The notes under the pieces were generated by a model, which saw only the letters and a list, made by a program, of their open reading frames with translations, was not told where the DNA came from and searched no databases. Positions 43,601 to 51,366 of a DNA stretch of 64,000 nt are shown in pieces. Position numbers and translations under genes: made by a program. Location of the stretch: contig CAJUQA010000006.1 of assembly GCA_910588375.1 (NCBI GenBank), positions 113,044 through 177,043 on the forward strand, in the 5' to 3' direction. Source of the stretch: an uncultured Odoribacter sp. (lineage in GTDB: Bacteria; Bacteroidota; Bacteroidia; Bacteroidales; Marinifilaceae). The stretch's first letter is position 1. Each line of letters starts with the position of its first letter.

Positions 43601-44804
43601 CCGTAGAAGACCAATACCATCCGAAATTATCATCCTGATATGAACCAGTAGGCCCACGACTCCCAACTGGTGGTAAGAAAACTGTATTGCCATTAATCTT
43701 GTCTGTAAATCTCATACCATAGACTCCGTTTTGTCGCACCCATTCACGGGTCACCCTCAATTCATCCAACAAGGTATATATTTCTCCTATGGTCGGTATC
43801 CGCCAATCTGCGGGACAAGGATTATTGGCAACCTCCCAACGCACATAACTATCATATAATTTCCAATCGTCCGGATCAATATTTTCTTTAAGGGAATATC
43901 CCTTTTTTCGATTCCATTGATAGAGCAATCCGAACGCTTCAGGTGTATCGGCAAAAGTGTTGGGATTATCCACATTGCTTTCCGCCCAACACACCCCGTT
44001 AATAAATACCCCTCTTTCCTTGCAGGACTTACCGCATAACGCATCCACAGTCAGATACAAATAAAAGAGAGTATCACACCTGCTTACAGGATTAGTGCGC
44101 CGGATGCAATACTCCCCGGTTACCGTTCCCTCCCGAAAAGTCGTATCGTGCCATGTATAGGGCAAAGCCTCCTTGCAAATATTCTCCGAGGCTGTCAAAA
44201 CAATATTGCACGCATTTTCATCTGCCACGCAACGGACGGAATAACCATAGGCATAAGGTTCTTGCACGATACTATTTCGATCCAAACTCCAATAATCTGT
44301 ACTTGACCAATAATGTATCCACAAAACATTGTTTATAGTACCTAGAGCATCGCGATAACCGGTAATTGGCAAGAAAAGCATGTTACCGGTAGCAATATCT
44401 GTATATCTTGTCCCCAAGGCCCCATACTGACCAACTTGTTCTGTATAAGTTACTTTTGATTCGTCTGTCAACGATTTTATTTCCTCGAAAGTAGGCATCC
44501 GCCACCCGGCAGGACACGGGTCTTTGGCAAGCTCCCACGTACCCCCGGGATCAAGACTACTGTCCCAGCCGGAAACGCTGTCCGGCGTCATAGCAGGCCA
44601 CCCTTTCCGTCTATTCCATTGGTAAAGCATCCCGTACAGCTTGCCGGGATTAGCAAAGCGCCCCGGTTCGTCCACATTGTACTCCGCCCAGCATACACCG
44701 TTAATCAACACCCCGGGACAAAGACTTGAAACAACATTTTTTTGTGAATATATATGCCCATATAAGAAAAAAAAACATACAATTAAAAGTAATATTATCC
44801 TCAT
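40671..44804 (-). CDS. Large T9SS type B surface protein with FISUMP domains and GCDS repeats
   Basis: This 1377-residue secreted protein has a signal peptide (about 1-20) and two FISUMP-type domains (about 30-200 and 265-440; GVCWAEYNVDEP, CPAGWRMPTFEEI, GYSVRCV). Thirteen or so repeats of about 52 residues follow, each with a CxG...GFxL...GCDSxxTLxL pattern (about 445-1110). Then come PKD-like domains with WEMGDGKAF and WNFGDGTT, and a C-terminal gliding-motility-type sorting domain (FSPNGDGINDVF, GWDGTYKGSPAPADTYFY). It should be exported by the T9SS and held by the PorP/SprF protein encoded next. The repeats give a long stalk, so an adhesin or surface filament is likely. Confidence 0.88.
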   Translation of the reverse strand: MRIILLLIVCFFFLYGHIYSQKNVVSSLCPGVLINGVCWAEYNVDEPGRFANPGKLYGMLYQWNRRKGWPAMTPDSVSGWDSSLDPGGTWELAKDPCPAGWRMPTFEEIKSLTDESKVTYTEQVGQYGALGTRYTDIATGNMLFLPITGYRDALGTINNVLWIHYWSSTDYWSLDRNSIVQEPYAYGYSVRCVADENACNIVLTASENICKEALPYTWHDTTFREGTVTGEYCIRRTNPVSRCDTLFYLYLTVDALCGKSCKERGVFINGVCWAESNVDNPNTFADTPEAFGLLYQWNRKKGYSLKENIDPDDWKLYDSYVRWEVANNPCPADWRIPTIGEIYTLLDELRVTREWVRQNGVYGMRFTDKINGNTVFLPPVGSRGPTGSYQDDNFGWYWSSTVYKEKSVWGLLFGDETFIYTSYFNPGAFSVRCVAGRDTTGCDNIVTDTSVTVCVKDLPYTWGDTTFGIGTESGMYSFRYVSTVTGCDSIVNLHLIVHASASSFFGAICSGSSYDKHGFSLPVVYRDTVIHDTLQSVWGCDSVRTLYLTVNPEYNTPLYDTVCRGASYNRHGFSLSDVQADDIYTLPLFSLAGCDSTLTLHLKVRPVYDTTLYDTICQGDGYYRYGFSLSKGTLGGTFTEKYQSIHGCDSIVTLNLHVWSKYLYTYAKDVCDGDTVDFRGRKLYKTGVYYDSLKTVHGCDSIYCMTLDVHPVYAFSFSGSVCSGSSYSNYGFSLPAVHRDTIVRDTFKTRWGCDSLRTLYLTVRPVYDTVLYDTVCQGDAYNNYGFSFTAVTESLTRTLSLHTIHGCDSIVTLNLHVWPKYLYTYAKDVCDGDTVDFRGRKLYKTGVYYDSLKTVHGCDSVYRMTLTVHSIASSYIPDAVCSGSGYHKYGFHLPAVYRDTVFRDTFVSVWGCDSIRILSLSVRPVYDTPLYDTVCQGDDYRIHGFSLFSVQGDGVHTLRLFSRDGCDSVLTLHLKVHPVYDTVLYDSVCPSARYARYGFHLSDVRESGTYRRLLHTVHGCDSVVTLELYVYPTYFYPRRENICEGDTFVFRGRRLYESGTYYDSLTTVHGCDSVYCLYLTVHPVYDVRLSGILCEGTTYSRYGFNVTTPGGHYLYLKTVARCDSTVLLTLTEEKKIEGAIGLSLEDCSLHGYAFFFNPVVPQSTWLWEMGDGKAFHTEEGYHTYADSGLYRIQLRLETSGGCENLYSYVQYVPPYLPEIPIRANRLLIDEDYPTVHFRVDVLPGMRCEWNFGDGTTGVGDSVSHTYDAHSEKYYDVWLKVFNADSCVTESRAQIEVAFFPKALNTFSPNGDGINDVFMGDYRIEIINRNGLRVYTGENGWDGTYKGSPAPADTYFYRLYYRTALGERMKTGYVTLIR
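42231..42392 (-). repeat. Near-identical internal repeat, copy A
   Basis: 162 bases are repeated at 42708-42869, 477 bases (159 codons) away, with a single mismatch (near 42350). It covers one repeat unit with KYLYTYAKDVCDGDTVDFRG. Three units of about 53 residues make one 159-residue higher-order repeat. Confidence 0.85.
42708..42869 (-). repeat. Near-identical internal repeat, copy B
   Basis: The partner of copy A. Surrounding repeat units are clearly more diverged, so this pair was equalised recently by gene conversion or arose by a late duplication. Confidence 0.85.
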
Positions 44805-44838
44805 ATAGCATATATTATCGAAATTAGACTTTTCTGCG

Positions 44839-44879
44839 ATATTTAACTGCGTAGCAAATTCTGCTACGCAGTTAAATAT
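44839..44879 (-). terminator. Palindromic hairpin after the first LRR gene
   Basis: An 18-bp perfect stem (ATATTTAACTGCGTAGCA at 44839-44856 with its complement at 44862-44879) starts right after the LRR stop codon. A related hairpin follows the second LRR gene. Confidence 0.75.
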
Positions 44880-46073
44880 TTACTCTGAATAAACAACCCA
44901 ATTCTTGTCTGTCAAAGGTGTAAGAAAAACGTTAATATCAGATGAAGTTGTATATAGTTGACCCCGTTGTATGCTTCCAAATCGATTTGGCTTAGTTCTA
45001 TCAGGTACCGAAGATGCCAAAAAATATACATTCGTGCGATTCTTTTCAAAAGGAGTTCCAATTATATTAATATAGTAGCAATCCGGCTTCAAATTACCTA
45101 ATGTATATTTTAAGTCTATCAATTGAGAAAATTTTGCATTTAAGTAATCTATTTGTAAATTCGATATATTCATTTGAGTTATTGTCGACCAAGAAATATC
45201 AATATATCTCACCAATGGATTGTCTAATAAATCCAATGAATCCAAAAAAGAAGTATTATACATATTGATTATTTCCAATTTTGGAAATGCAGCAAAACTC
45301 TTAACATTTATCGGAATATTATTAATCGTTCTTAGGGGAAGAACCTCTATGCCTATATGCTTCAAAGCAGTATTATTCGTCAAATCAAGGTCTGTTATTT
45401 GATTATATCCAACCAAAAGTTCTTCTAAGTTTGGATTATTAGACACATCTATGTCAGTTAATTGAGTAGCCAGCACAGCTAATGTTCGCAGCTCGGATAA
45501 ATGAGTTAGATCAAGAGAAGATAGAGGGTTGAAATTGGCATAAAGCTCTCTCAAACTATAACAACCATCTAAGTTTAAAGTATCCAAAGAATTATAACCG
45601 CACGAAAGATTTGTTAAATTTATATTATTCACAACATCCAAAAAAATAAGTCCATCCGAATATACATCCAAACTCATTATTGCATCAGCAGAGGCTTCCA
45701 ACCATATACCATGTACCGGTTCATCATCAGAATAAGTAAAAATTTTCTCATTACCATCTTCTCTCTCTACTAATGTTTCATCTATAGAATTCCAATGAAT
45801 TATTACAGATTCATTCGCATAACAAATGATAGAAACAGTTTTCTGTGTTGTTACCATCATAACAGGAAAAAGATCCGCCGCCCGTGTTTGAGGCATCTGA
45901 CTCAGTGCCTGTTCAATCAATTCAGCCTTTGAAAGTTGCTCCGATTCTTCAGGGAGATTGTTTTCAAAATCGTCACTACTACATGAGGGTGCACTTACCA
46001 AGATGGCGATACACGCTAGCAGCATAAAATATCTATATTTTATACTACTTAAATACATTTTTCCTTTTTTCAT
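44880..46073 (-). CDS. Leucine-rich-repeat surface lipoprotein A
   Basis: This 397-residue lipoprotein (lipobox SAPSC) has an N-terminal helix (ELIEQALSQMPQTRA) and then a region comparable to the start of BspA-like proteins. Internalin-type leucine-rich repeats follow at about 130-330 (LTNLSCGYNSLDTLNLDG, DLTHLSELRTL, NNPNLEELLVGYNQITDLDL), then a short C-terminal domain. It should be displayed on the cell surface and bind proteins. It is a paralogue of the gene at 46611 and lies just upstream, in reading direction, of the large T9SS protein. The DNA is AT-rich compared with the PorP region. Confidence 0.85.
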   Translation of the reverse strand: MKKGKMYLSSIKYRYFMLLACIAILVSAPSCSSDDFENNLPEESEQLSKAELIEQALSQMPQTRAADLFPVMMVTTQKTVSIICYANESVIIHWNSIDETLVEREDGNEKIFTYSDDEPVHGIWLEASADAIMSLDVYSDGLIFLDVVNNINLTNLSCGYNSLDTLNLDGCYSLRELYANFNPLSSLDLTHLSELRTLAVLATQLTDIDVSNNPNLEELLVGYNQITDLDLTNNTALKHIGIEVLPLRTINNIPINVKSFAAFPKLEIINMYNTSFLDSLDLLDNPLVRYIDISWSTITQMNISNLQIDYLNAKFSQLIDLKYTLGNLKPDCYYINIIGTPFEKNRTNVYFLASSVPDRTKPNRFGSIQRGQLYTTSSDINVFLTPLTDKNWVVYSE

Positions 46074-46382
46074 AGAAAATAATTTTTTATTAATATTATT
46101 TACAAATATAATAAGATTTTATTAACGTTACTTATTATACAACGTAAAATAATCTATATTATTAATATTTTGATTTGAAAGATATATCATAATTCATTAT
46201 AATCCAAAGAATATTTTGATAATAAAAAAAAGAGAGAGGCTTTAAGCCGATTTATACTCTTAAAAAATCTCTTCAGTCTAACGATAATAGAAGTACGCTA
46301 TTTCTACCCGACAAGTCTTGTTCATAAAATTGTTGTCGATAACAAAGAAATTCATCACTCCTTTTAACAAACGTCAAAGCAA

Positions 46383-46523
46383 CTAATTATTCCACATCAT
46401 ATTTAGCTCTGCTCCTCTCGTTACCCAATACAATAACGCTGGGGAAAAATCTAAAACGATCTTTTCGTGAATATACATGCCCATATAAGAAAAATACGAT
46501 ACAATTAATAAGATTGCCCTCAT
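46383..46523 (-). pseudogene. Decayed 5' end of a T9SS/FISUMP gene
   Basis: The minus strand from an ATG at 46523 resembles the first 45 codons of the large gene starting at 44804: signal-peptide codons (MRAILLIVSYFSYMGMYIH against MRIILLLIVCFFFLYGHIYS) and, after a frame change, CPSVIVLGNERSRAKYDV against CPGVLINGVCWAEYNV. The frame ends at a stop at 46383. It is a remnant of a duplicated copy. Confidence 0.75.
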
Positions 46524-46563
46524 ATGACATACATACTACTAAGATTAATTTTCTAAGATTTTT

Positions 46564-46591
46564 AATGACGTAGCAAATTTGCTACGTCATT
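46564..46591 (-). terminator. Palindromic hairpin after the second LRR gene
   Basis: AATGACGTAGCA-AATT-TGCTACGTCATT is a perfect palindrome and shares the core GTAGCAAATT..TGCTAC with the hairpin behind LRR gene A. It is followed by AT-rich DNA. Confidence 0.7.
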
Positions 46592-46610
46592 TTCCTACTA
46601 TTTCTACATA

Positions 46611-47798
46611 TCAAGGATTAACTACCCAATTCTTACCTGATAACATTGAAAGAAAAGCAGGAGGAAGTGAGCATGAAGTATATAATCGACCTTGAATTAC
46701 GAATCCAAACTCATCCGGCTGCCTTCTATCAGGTAATGCAGCTATCAAGGAATACACATTTGAGGGAACTTCCTCAAAAGGAGTACCCATTATATCAATA
46801 TACACACAATTCTGTTGTAAATTAGAGTATGTATATATCAAGTTTGTCAACTGAGAATTCGTTGCACTCAAACTTGTTAGTTGCAAATTCGATATATCCA
46901 ATTGAGTTATTGCAGTACCTTCCATATTAATAGTATTTATTAGCGGATTATTTGAGAAATCTAATGAAGTAAAAGGTGTATAAGATACATCAAGTGCAGT
47001 CAATTTGGGGAATACTGCAAAACTTGTAGCACTTATGGGAAGATTATTAATCGTTTGTATAGAAAGCCCTTTAATTCCTATACTCTCCAAAGCTGTATTA
47101 TTCGTCAAATCAAGATCTGTTATCGGATTATTTCCCACATCAAGAGCTTCCAACTCTAAATTTTTAGACACATCTATATTCGTAAACTGATTCCCATCTA
47201 AAAGCAATGTTATCAAATGAGGTACATGAGTTAAATCAATTGAGGATAGATTGTTATCATGCGCCCAAACACTTATCAAATTAGGACAATCTGTTAAATC
47301 TAAAACATCCAAATTATTATTCGAACATAGAAGACTTGATAAGTTTGTATTATTGACGACATTTAAAAACATAAGTTCGTTCCGATCCACATCTAAATAC
47401 TTTATTGCCCCACTTGATGCCTCTATGTAGATACCATGTATCAATTCATTATCAGAATAGGTATGGACATGTTCGGTATAATCTTCTTTTAACACCGGTG
47501 TTATCTTGCCATCACCCCAATTAATTATCACAGTTTCAGTTACATTGCACCGAAAAGAAACAGTTTCTTTCATTGTTGCCATTATTACAGGATAAGGTGC
47601 AACTGCACGTGACTGCGGTATACGACTGAGAGCTTGCTGAATTAACTCTGCTTTTGAGAGTTGTTTTGGCTCTTCGGGAAGGTTGTTTTCAAACTCGTCA
47701 CTACCACACGATGTCACGCCCATCAAAAGGGGGATGCACACTAATAGTATAAAATACCTGTACTTTATACTACTTAAATACATTTTTACTCTTTTCAT
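46611..47798 (-). CDS. Leucine-rich-repeat surface lipoprotein B
   Basis: This 395-residue paralogue of the neighbouring LRR lipoprotein starts at 47798 (MKRVKMYLSSIKYRYF). The open frame extends further upstream, but those 37 codons lack coding character. The signal peptide ends in the lipobox VTSC, followed by GSDEFENNLPEEPKQLSKAE, nearly the same as in paralogue A. The LRR region has SLLCSNNNLDVLDLTD, HVPHLITLLLDGNQFTNIDV and NPITDLDLTNNTALESI. The two proteins are similar along their entire length, with the repeats most diverged. It is probably a surface-exposed binding protein. Confidence 0.85.
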   Translation of the reverse strand: MKRVKMYLSSIKYRYFILLVCIPLLMGVTSCGSDEFENNLPEEPKQLSKAELIQQALSRIPQSRAVAPYPVIMATMKETVSFRCNVTETVIINWGDGKITPVLKEDYTEHVHTYSDNELIHGIYIEASSGAIKYLDVDRNELMFLNVVNNTNLSSLLCSNNNLDVLDLTDCPNLISVWAHDNNLSSIDLTHVPHLITLLLDGNQFTNIDVSKNLELEALDVGNNPITDLDLTNNTALESIGIKGLSIQTINNLPISATSFAVFPKLTALDVSYTPFTSLDFSNNPLINTINMEGTAITQLDISNLQLTSLSATNSQLTNLIYTYSNLQQNCVYIDIMGTPFEEVPSNVYSLIAALPDRRQPDEFGFVIQGRLYTSCSLPPAFLSMLSGKNWVVNP

Positions 47799-48264
47799 AG
47801 AAAAATAATTTTTATTAATATTTGATACAAATATAATATTTTTACTAACTACTACAAAGATTGTAGACAAATTATTGATATGACATATAATAATACACAA
47901 CTGATACACAGAAGCATATATTATTTGATTCTTGCTTCAATAAAATAATTTACTAAATATTTTACTTTAATGAAAGAATGAAAATATGATTTGTACATCT
48001 TATACTTTCTAAAAAAAATTAAATAAGATAGTTTTAATTAATTATTATTACCAAACAAAAAAAGATTTATTAAATTGATAATCAAAGACAAATGATTAAT
48101 GCTAAAAATATATTAAAATTATATAGTTATTAAAGAATATTTATTTAACTTTGTAAGTTATAAAAAGGCCTAATAATTTATTAATCCGTAGTGTGCAGAA
48201 AGGTTTAATAAATATTGTTTTTCCATATGTTATTAATTTTTGATGTGTATAATAACCAGGATAT
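47799..48264. other. Divergent AT-rich promoter region
   Basis: About 470 bases lie between LRR gene B and the six-gene operon. TAACTTTG at 48146-48153 on the plus strand matches the -7 element and would give a leader of about 110 bases for the operon. No gene is visible. The small minus-strand frame at 48141-48386 overlaps the real gene and is rejected. Confidence 0.5.
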
Positions 48265-48270
48265 GTGTTC

Positions 48271-49614
48271 ATGAATAAGTCATTTAAAGTTTTACTTATA
48301 ATATTTATATCATACTTGTACGTATCTTGTTTTAAAGAAACTTCTGTACCGGTCGTATCCGATTTCGATATCGAAGTTGTTAACAATGATTATTCAGTAC
48401 CCGTGACAATTAGGGTCACGAATAAATCGATAGGTGCCGATTTGTATGAATGGACATTTGAAGGAGGAGAACCGGCTCAGTCGACTCAAGTTACTCCAGA
48501 GGATATAATATATCAAACGTCGGGAGAGTATATTTTACGCTTGGAAGCCTGGAACACTTCCGAACACAAAGTAAAAGAATTATCAATACGTCTTGATTCT
48601 GCTATTCACGCCGAATTTACATATGATGTGCTGATAAATCATTTTTCACCCGTTGAAGTCGCTTTGGTAAATACCGGCTACGGAGGCAGTCATTATTACT
48701 GGGAATTTGAAGGAGGTGTGCCGCAAACCTATGAGGGGCGAATCCCACCCCCTATTGTTTTTACCGAGCCGGGATTGCATAAAATTAATTTACAAGTGTC
48801 TAATGCAAGAGAAAGGGTGGAATTTGCAGATACACTTTTTGTACTTCCTGCTTTGTCTGTGGATTTTACCTGGCAGCCCAGTAAAGACGATTACGATATG
48901 GAGGCTCCTTTGGAAATGGATGTTGCGGCTCAATGCGTCAGCGCTTTGTCATATTCTTGGAAAGTAACAGGAGGACAAATTGAGAATGACTCTTCTGTAA
49001 ATACTAAGATTCATTTTGATAAAGCGGGAGAATATGAAATAATTTTAGAAGCAACAAATAACAAAGAAACCAAACGTATCTCCAAAACAATAAAAATATC
49101 GGAGAACTCCAATTTATATAAGATTGCCGATTTGAAATTCGGTATTACAACAGCATTAAATACAATTGGCGGATACTATTTTTCAAGAAATAGGGACATT
49201 TTAACGACAGATGAAATTACTTCACAGAACGGTTCAAGTATCGATTTAGTATTTTGGGGATTGATAGATTTCGTACAATGTTGCTTTTTATCACCAGATG
49301 CAGCAACATCGAAGGCTTTGCCAAGCATTCCCGGAGCACGACATACCTGGGTTATCAATAATCCGGAAATGCTTACGTCAAACCAATTCGATAAGATGGA
49401 AAACGATTCTTTATTAAGACGGTTCTCCATAAAGGAGGCAAGTGAAGTCTGTACGGATTTTTATTTCTCTGGAGCCGATGTACCACAGATCATTTTATTT
49501 GAAACCGCAGATCATCGTAAAGGTGCAATCAAAATAAAAAAATTTGTATACGATGGAGCAGATTCATATATCCTTACAGATATAAAAATCCAAAAAAAAG
49601 ACATCGGATTTTGA
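48271..49614 (+). CDS. PKD-repeat lipoprotein, first gene of the surface operon
   Basis: This 447-residue lipoprotein (lipobox YVSC; start MNKSFKVLL at 48271, with an in-frame ATG two codons earlier) has three PKD-like domains at about 25-115, 115-200 and 205-290. Each has a Y-x-W-x(F)-E-G-G pattern (ADLYEWTFEGGEPA, HYYWEFEGGVPQ, LSYSWKVTGG). The C-terminal 160 residues are an unfamiliar domain. It is anchored in the outer membrane by lipid and probably faces the surface. It is 10 bases before the beta-barrel gene. Confidence 0.8.
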   Translation: MNKSFKVLLIIFISYLYVSCFKETSVPVVSDFDIEVVNNDYSVPVTIRVTNKSIGADLYEWTFEGGEPAQSTQVTPEDIIYQTSGEYILRLEAWNTSEHKVKELSIRLDSAIHAEFTYDVLINHFSPVEVALVNTGYGGSHYYWEFEGGVPQTYEGRIPPPIVFTEPGLHKINLQVSNARERVEFADTLFVLPALSVDFTWQPSKDDYDMEAPLEMDVAAQCVSALSYSWKVTGGQIENDSSVNTKIHFDKAGEYEIILEATNNKETKRISKTIKISENSNLYKIADLKFGITTALNTIGGYYFSRNRDILTTDEITSQNGSSIDLVFWGLIDFVQCCFLSPDAATSKALPSIPGARHTWVINNPEMLTSNQFDKMENDSLLRRFSIKEASEVCTDFYFSGADVPQIILFETADHRKGAIKIKKFVYDGADSYILTDIKIQKKDIGF

Positions 49615-49624
49615 GATTGTTCAT

Positions 49625-51355
49625 ATGATTCAGAAAGAAATATCCAAACGGAACTTATGTTGTTGTCTACTCAGCATATTCATGCTTTTTACTTTTTCTG
49701 TAAAAAGCCAGCAAGTACGTTTGGACAATCTGAAAGAACAATTCGCTAAAAAGAATCTTTTCCGGATAAATGGAGGATTATCTGCCAATAGTGTGTTTTA
49801 TACGGGAAATAATACAAATCGCCAGCCTTTTATGTGGGTATTGACAGGTAATGTTAATATTAATCTTTTTAATCAATTCAATATACCTTTTTCCTATAAT
49901 CTCAATAATCTGGGAAGCAACTATACTTACCCGACACTACCTAACCGATTGAGCCTCCACCCTTCTTATAAATGGATTACAACTCATATTGGGGATGTAT
50001 CTATGAATTTTTCTCCTTATACACTTAATGGGCACCAATTTACCGGAGTCGGAGTTGAATTGAAGCCTGATAACTTCCCATTAAAAAGCCAGTTTATGTG
50101 CGGACGGTTGCTAAAAGAAACAGAATACGACGTTCAAAATGGTGGAATTGTTGCATACAGGAGGTGGGGCTATAGTGGTGGCATACGGTATGAAAAAGAA
50201 AATTATCAGTTGGGGACAACTCTTTTTCATGCTCATGATGATGAAGGTTCTTTATCTTGGAAGCCGGATAGTTTACAAATGTATCCTCAAAGTAACCTGG
50301 CATTCAGCTGGGATGTTCTTTTACGTATTTTTCAAGGATTAACTTTGAATGCAGAGTATGGGATGAGCATGTTGACCCGGGACCGACGGTTGCCTTCCGG
50401 AAAGAGGAGCAATAGTCTTTGGTTTTTGGAAAAAAATACTTCAACAGTGTCTTATCATGCTTTAAAAGTAGGGGTCAATTTTCAATGGAAGAAAAACACT
50501 GTCGGTTTAGGTTATGAACGTATAGACCCGGGCTATCAAACATTGGGAGCTTATTATTTTACCAATGATTTAGAAAATTTTACCTTTAATTATTCCCGGC
50601 CGTTTTGGCAAGATAAAATTACCTTGTCATTAAACGTTGGAATACAACATGATAATTTAGACCATACTAAACGAGAACAAACCAATCGTTGGGTGGTTGC
50701 CGGCAATTTAAATATTGTCCCTGATAAAAAATGGAATATTTCTATTTCTTATTCCGGTTTCCAGTCCTACACAAACATCCGTTCGCAGTTTGATTACATA
50801 AATGCCACACATCAATATGAAAATTTGGATACACTTGATTTTACACAACTTTCACAAAATTTGAGTACGAATGTAAATTACACACTTTCTGAGAATGATA
50901 AAAAAAATCAAAATATTAATTTGTCTTTCAGTTTTCAGGAAGCTGCAGACAAAAGAGGAGGAATTATTCATCCGGGCAGTGCTTCGCAATTTTATAATGG
51001 TTCCGTTTCTTATGCATTATTGTTTATTCCGTCCTCAGTAAGATTTACTTTGTCGGCAAATGCGACTTATAATACGACAGGCACCGGAGAAATAATTACT
51101 TATGGTCCGAATGCAGGAATGTCTTCTAAATTTTTTAATAAAAAGGTTTCATTTGGAATTTCTTCTTCTTACAATATATCTTCTGTTGACGGTAATATAA
51201 AAGGGAAAATACTCAATATAAGAAATTCTTCTACTTGGAGTTTTTTGAAAAAACAGAGTGTAAATCTTGCTTTAGTTTATCAGAACAGATCCGGTACTTC
51301 CGGAAAATCTTCTTCGGATTTTACGACAACGCTTAATTATACTTATAGTTTTTGA
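49625..51355 (+). CDS. Outer-membrane beta-barrel protein
   Basis: This 576-residue protein has a signal peptide (cleavage near FSVKSQQ), and the rest consists of alternating amphipathic strands rich in Tyr, Asn, Ser and Thr, ending in DFTTTLNYTYSF with a C-terminal Phe. That is the pattern of a large outer-membrane barrel of perhaps 20 or more strands. I do not recognise a transporter family, and no TonB plug or POTRA domain is seen. Its place between a PKD lipoprotein and a 1.5-kilresidue exported protein suggests it holds or exports operon products. Confidence 0.75.
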   Translation: MIQKEISKRNLCCCLLSIFMLFTFSVKSQQVRLDNLKEQFAKKNLFRINGGLSANSVFYTGNNTNRQPFMWVLTGNVNINLFNQFNIPFSYNLNNLGSNYTYPTLPNRLSLHPSYKWITTHIGDVSMNFSPYTLNGHQFTGVGVELKPDNFPLKSQFMCGRLLKETEYDVQNGGIVAYRRWGYSGGIRYEKENYQLGTTLFHAHDDEGSLSWKPDSLQMYPQSNLAFSWDVLLRIFQGLTLNAEYGMSMLTRDRRLPSGKRSNSLWFLEKNTSTVSYHALKVGVNFQWKKNTVGLGYERIDPGYQTLGAYYFTNDLENFTFNYSRPFWQDKITLSLNVGIQHDNLDHTKREQTNRWVVAGNLNIVPDKKWNISISYSGFQSYTNIRSQFDYINATHQYENLDTLDFTQLSQNLSTNVNYTLSENDKKNQNINLSFSFQEAADKRGGIIHPGSASQFYNGSVSYALLFIPSSVRFTLSANATYNTTGTGEIITYGPNAGMSSKFFNKKVSFGISSSYNISSVDGNIKGKILNIRNSSTWSFLKKQSVNLALVYQNRSGTSGKSSSDFTTTLNYTYSF

Positions 51356-51366
51356 TTCTGTATGTC

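Larger units (their letters stand above)
46074..46610. other. Intergenic region between the LRR paralogues
   Basis: It contains a presumed promoter for LRR gene A, a decayed copy of the 5' end of the large T9SS gene (46383-46523), and a palindromic hairpin (46564-46591). The rest is AT-rich with no gene visible. Confidence 0.55.
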
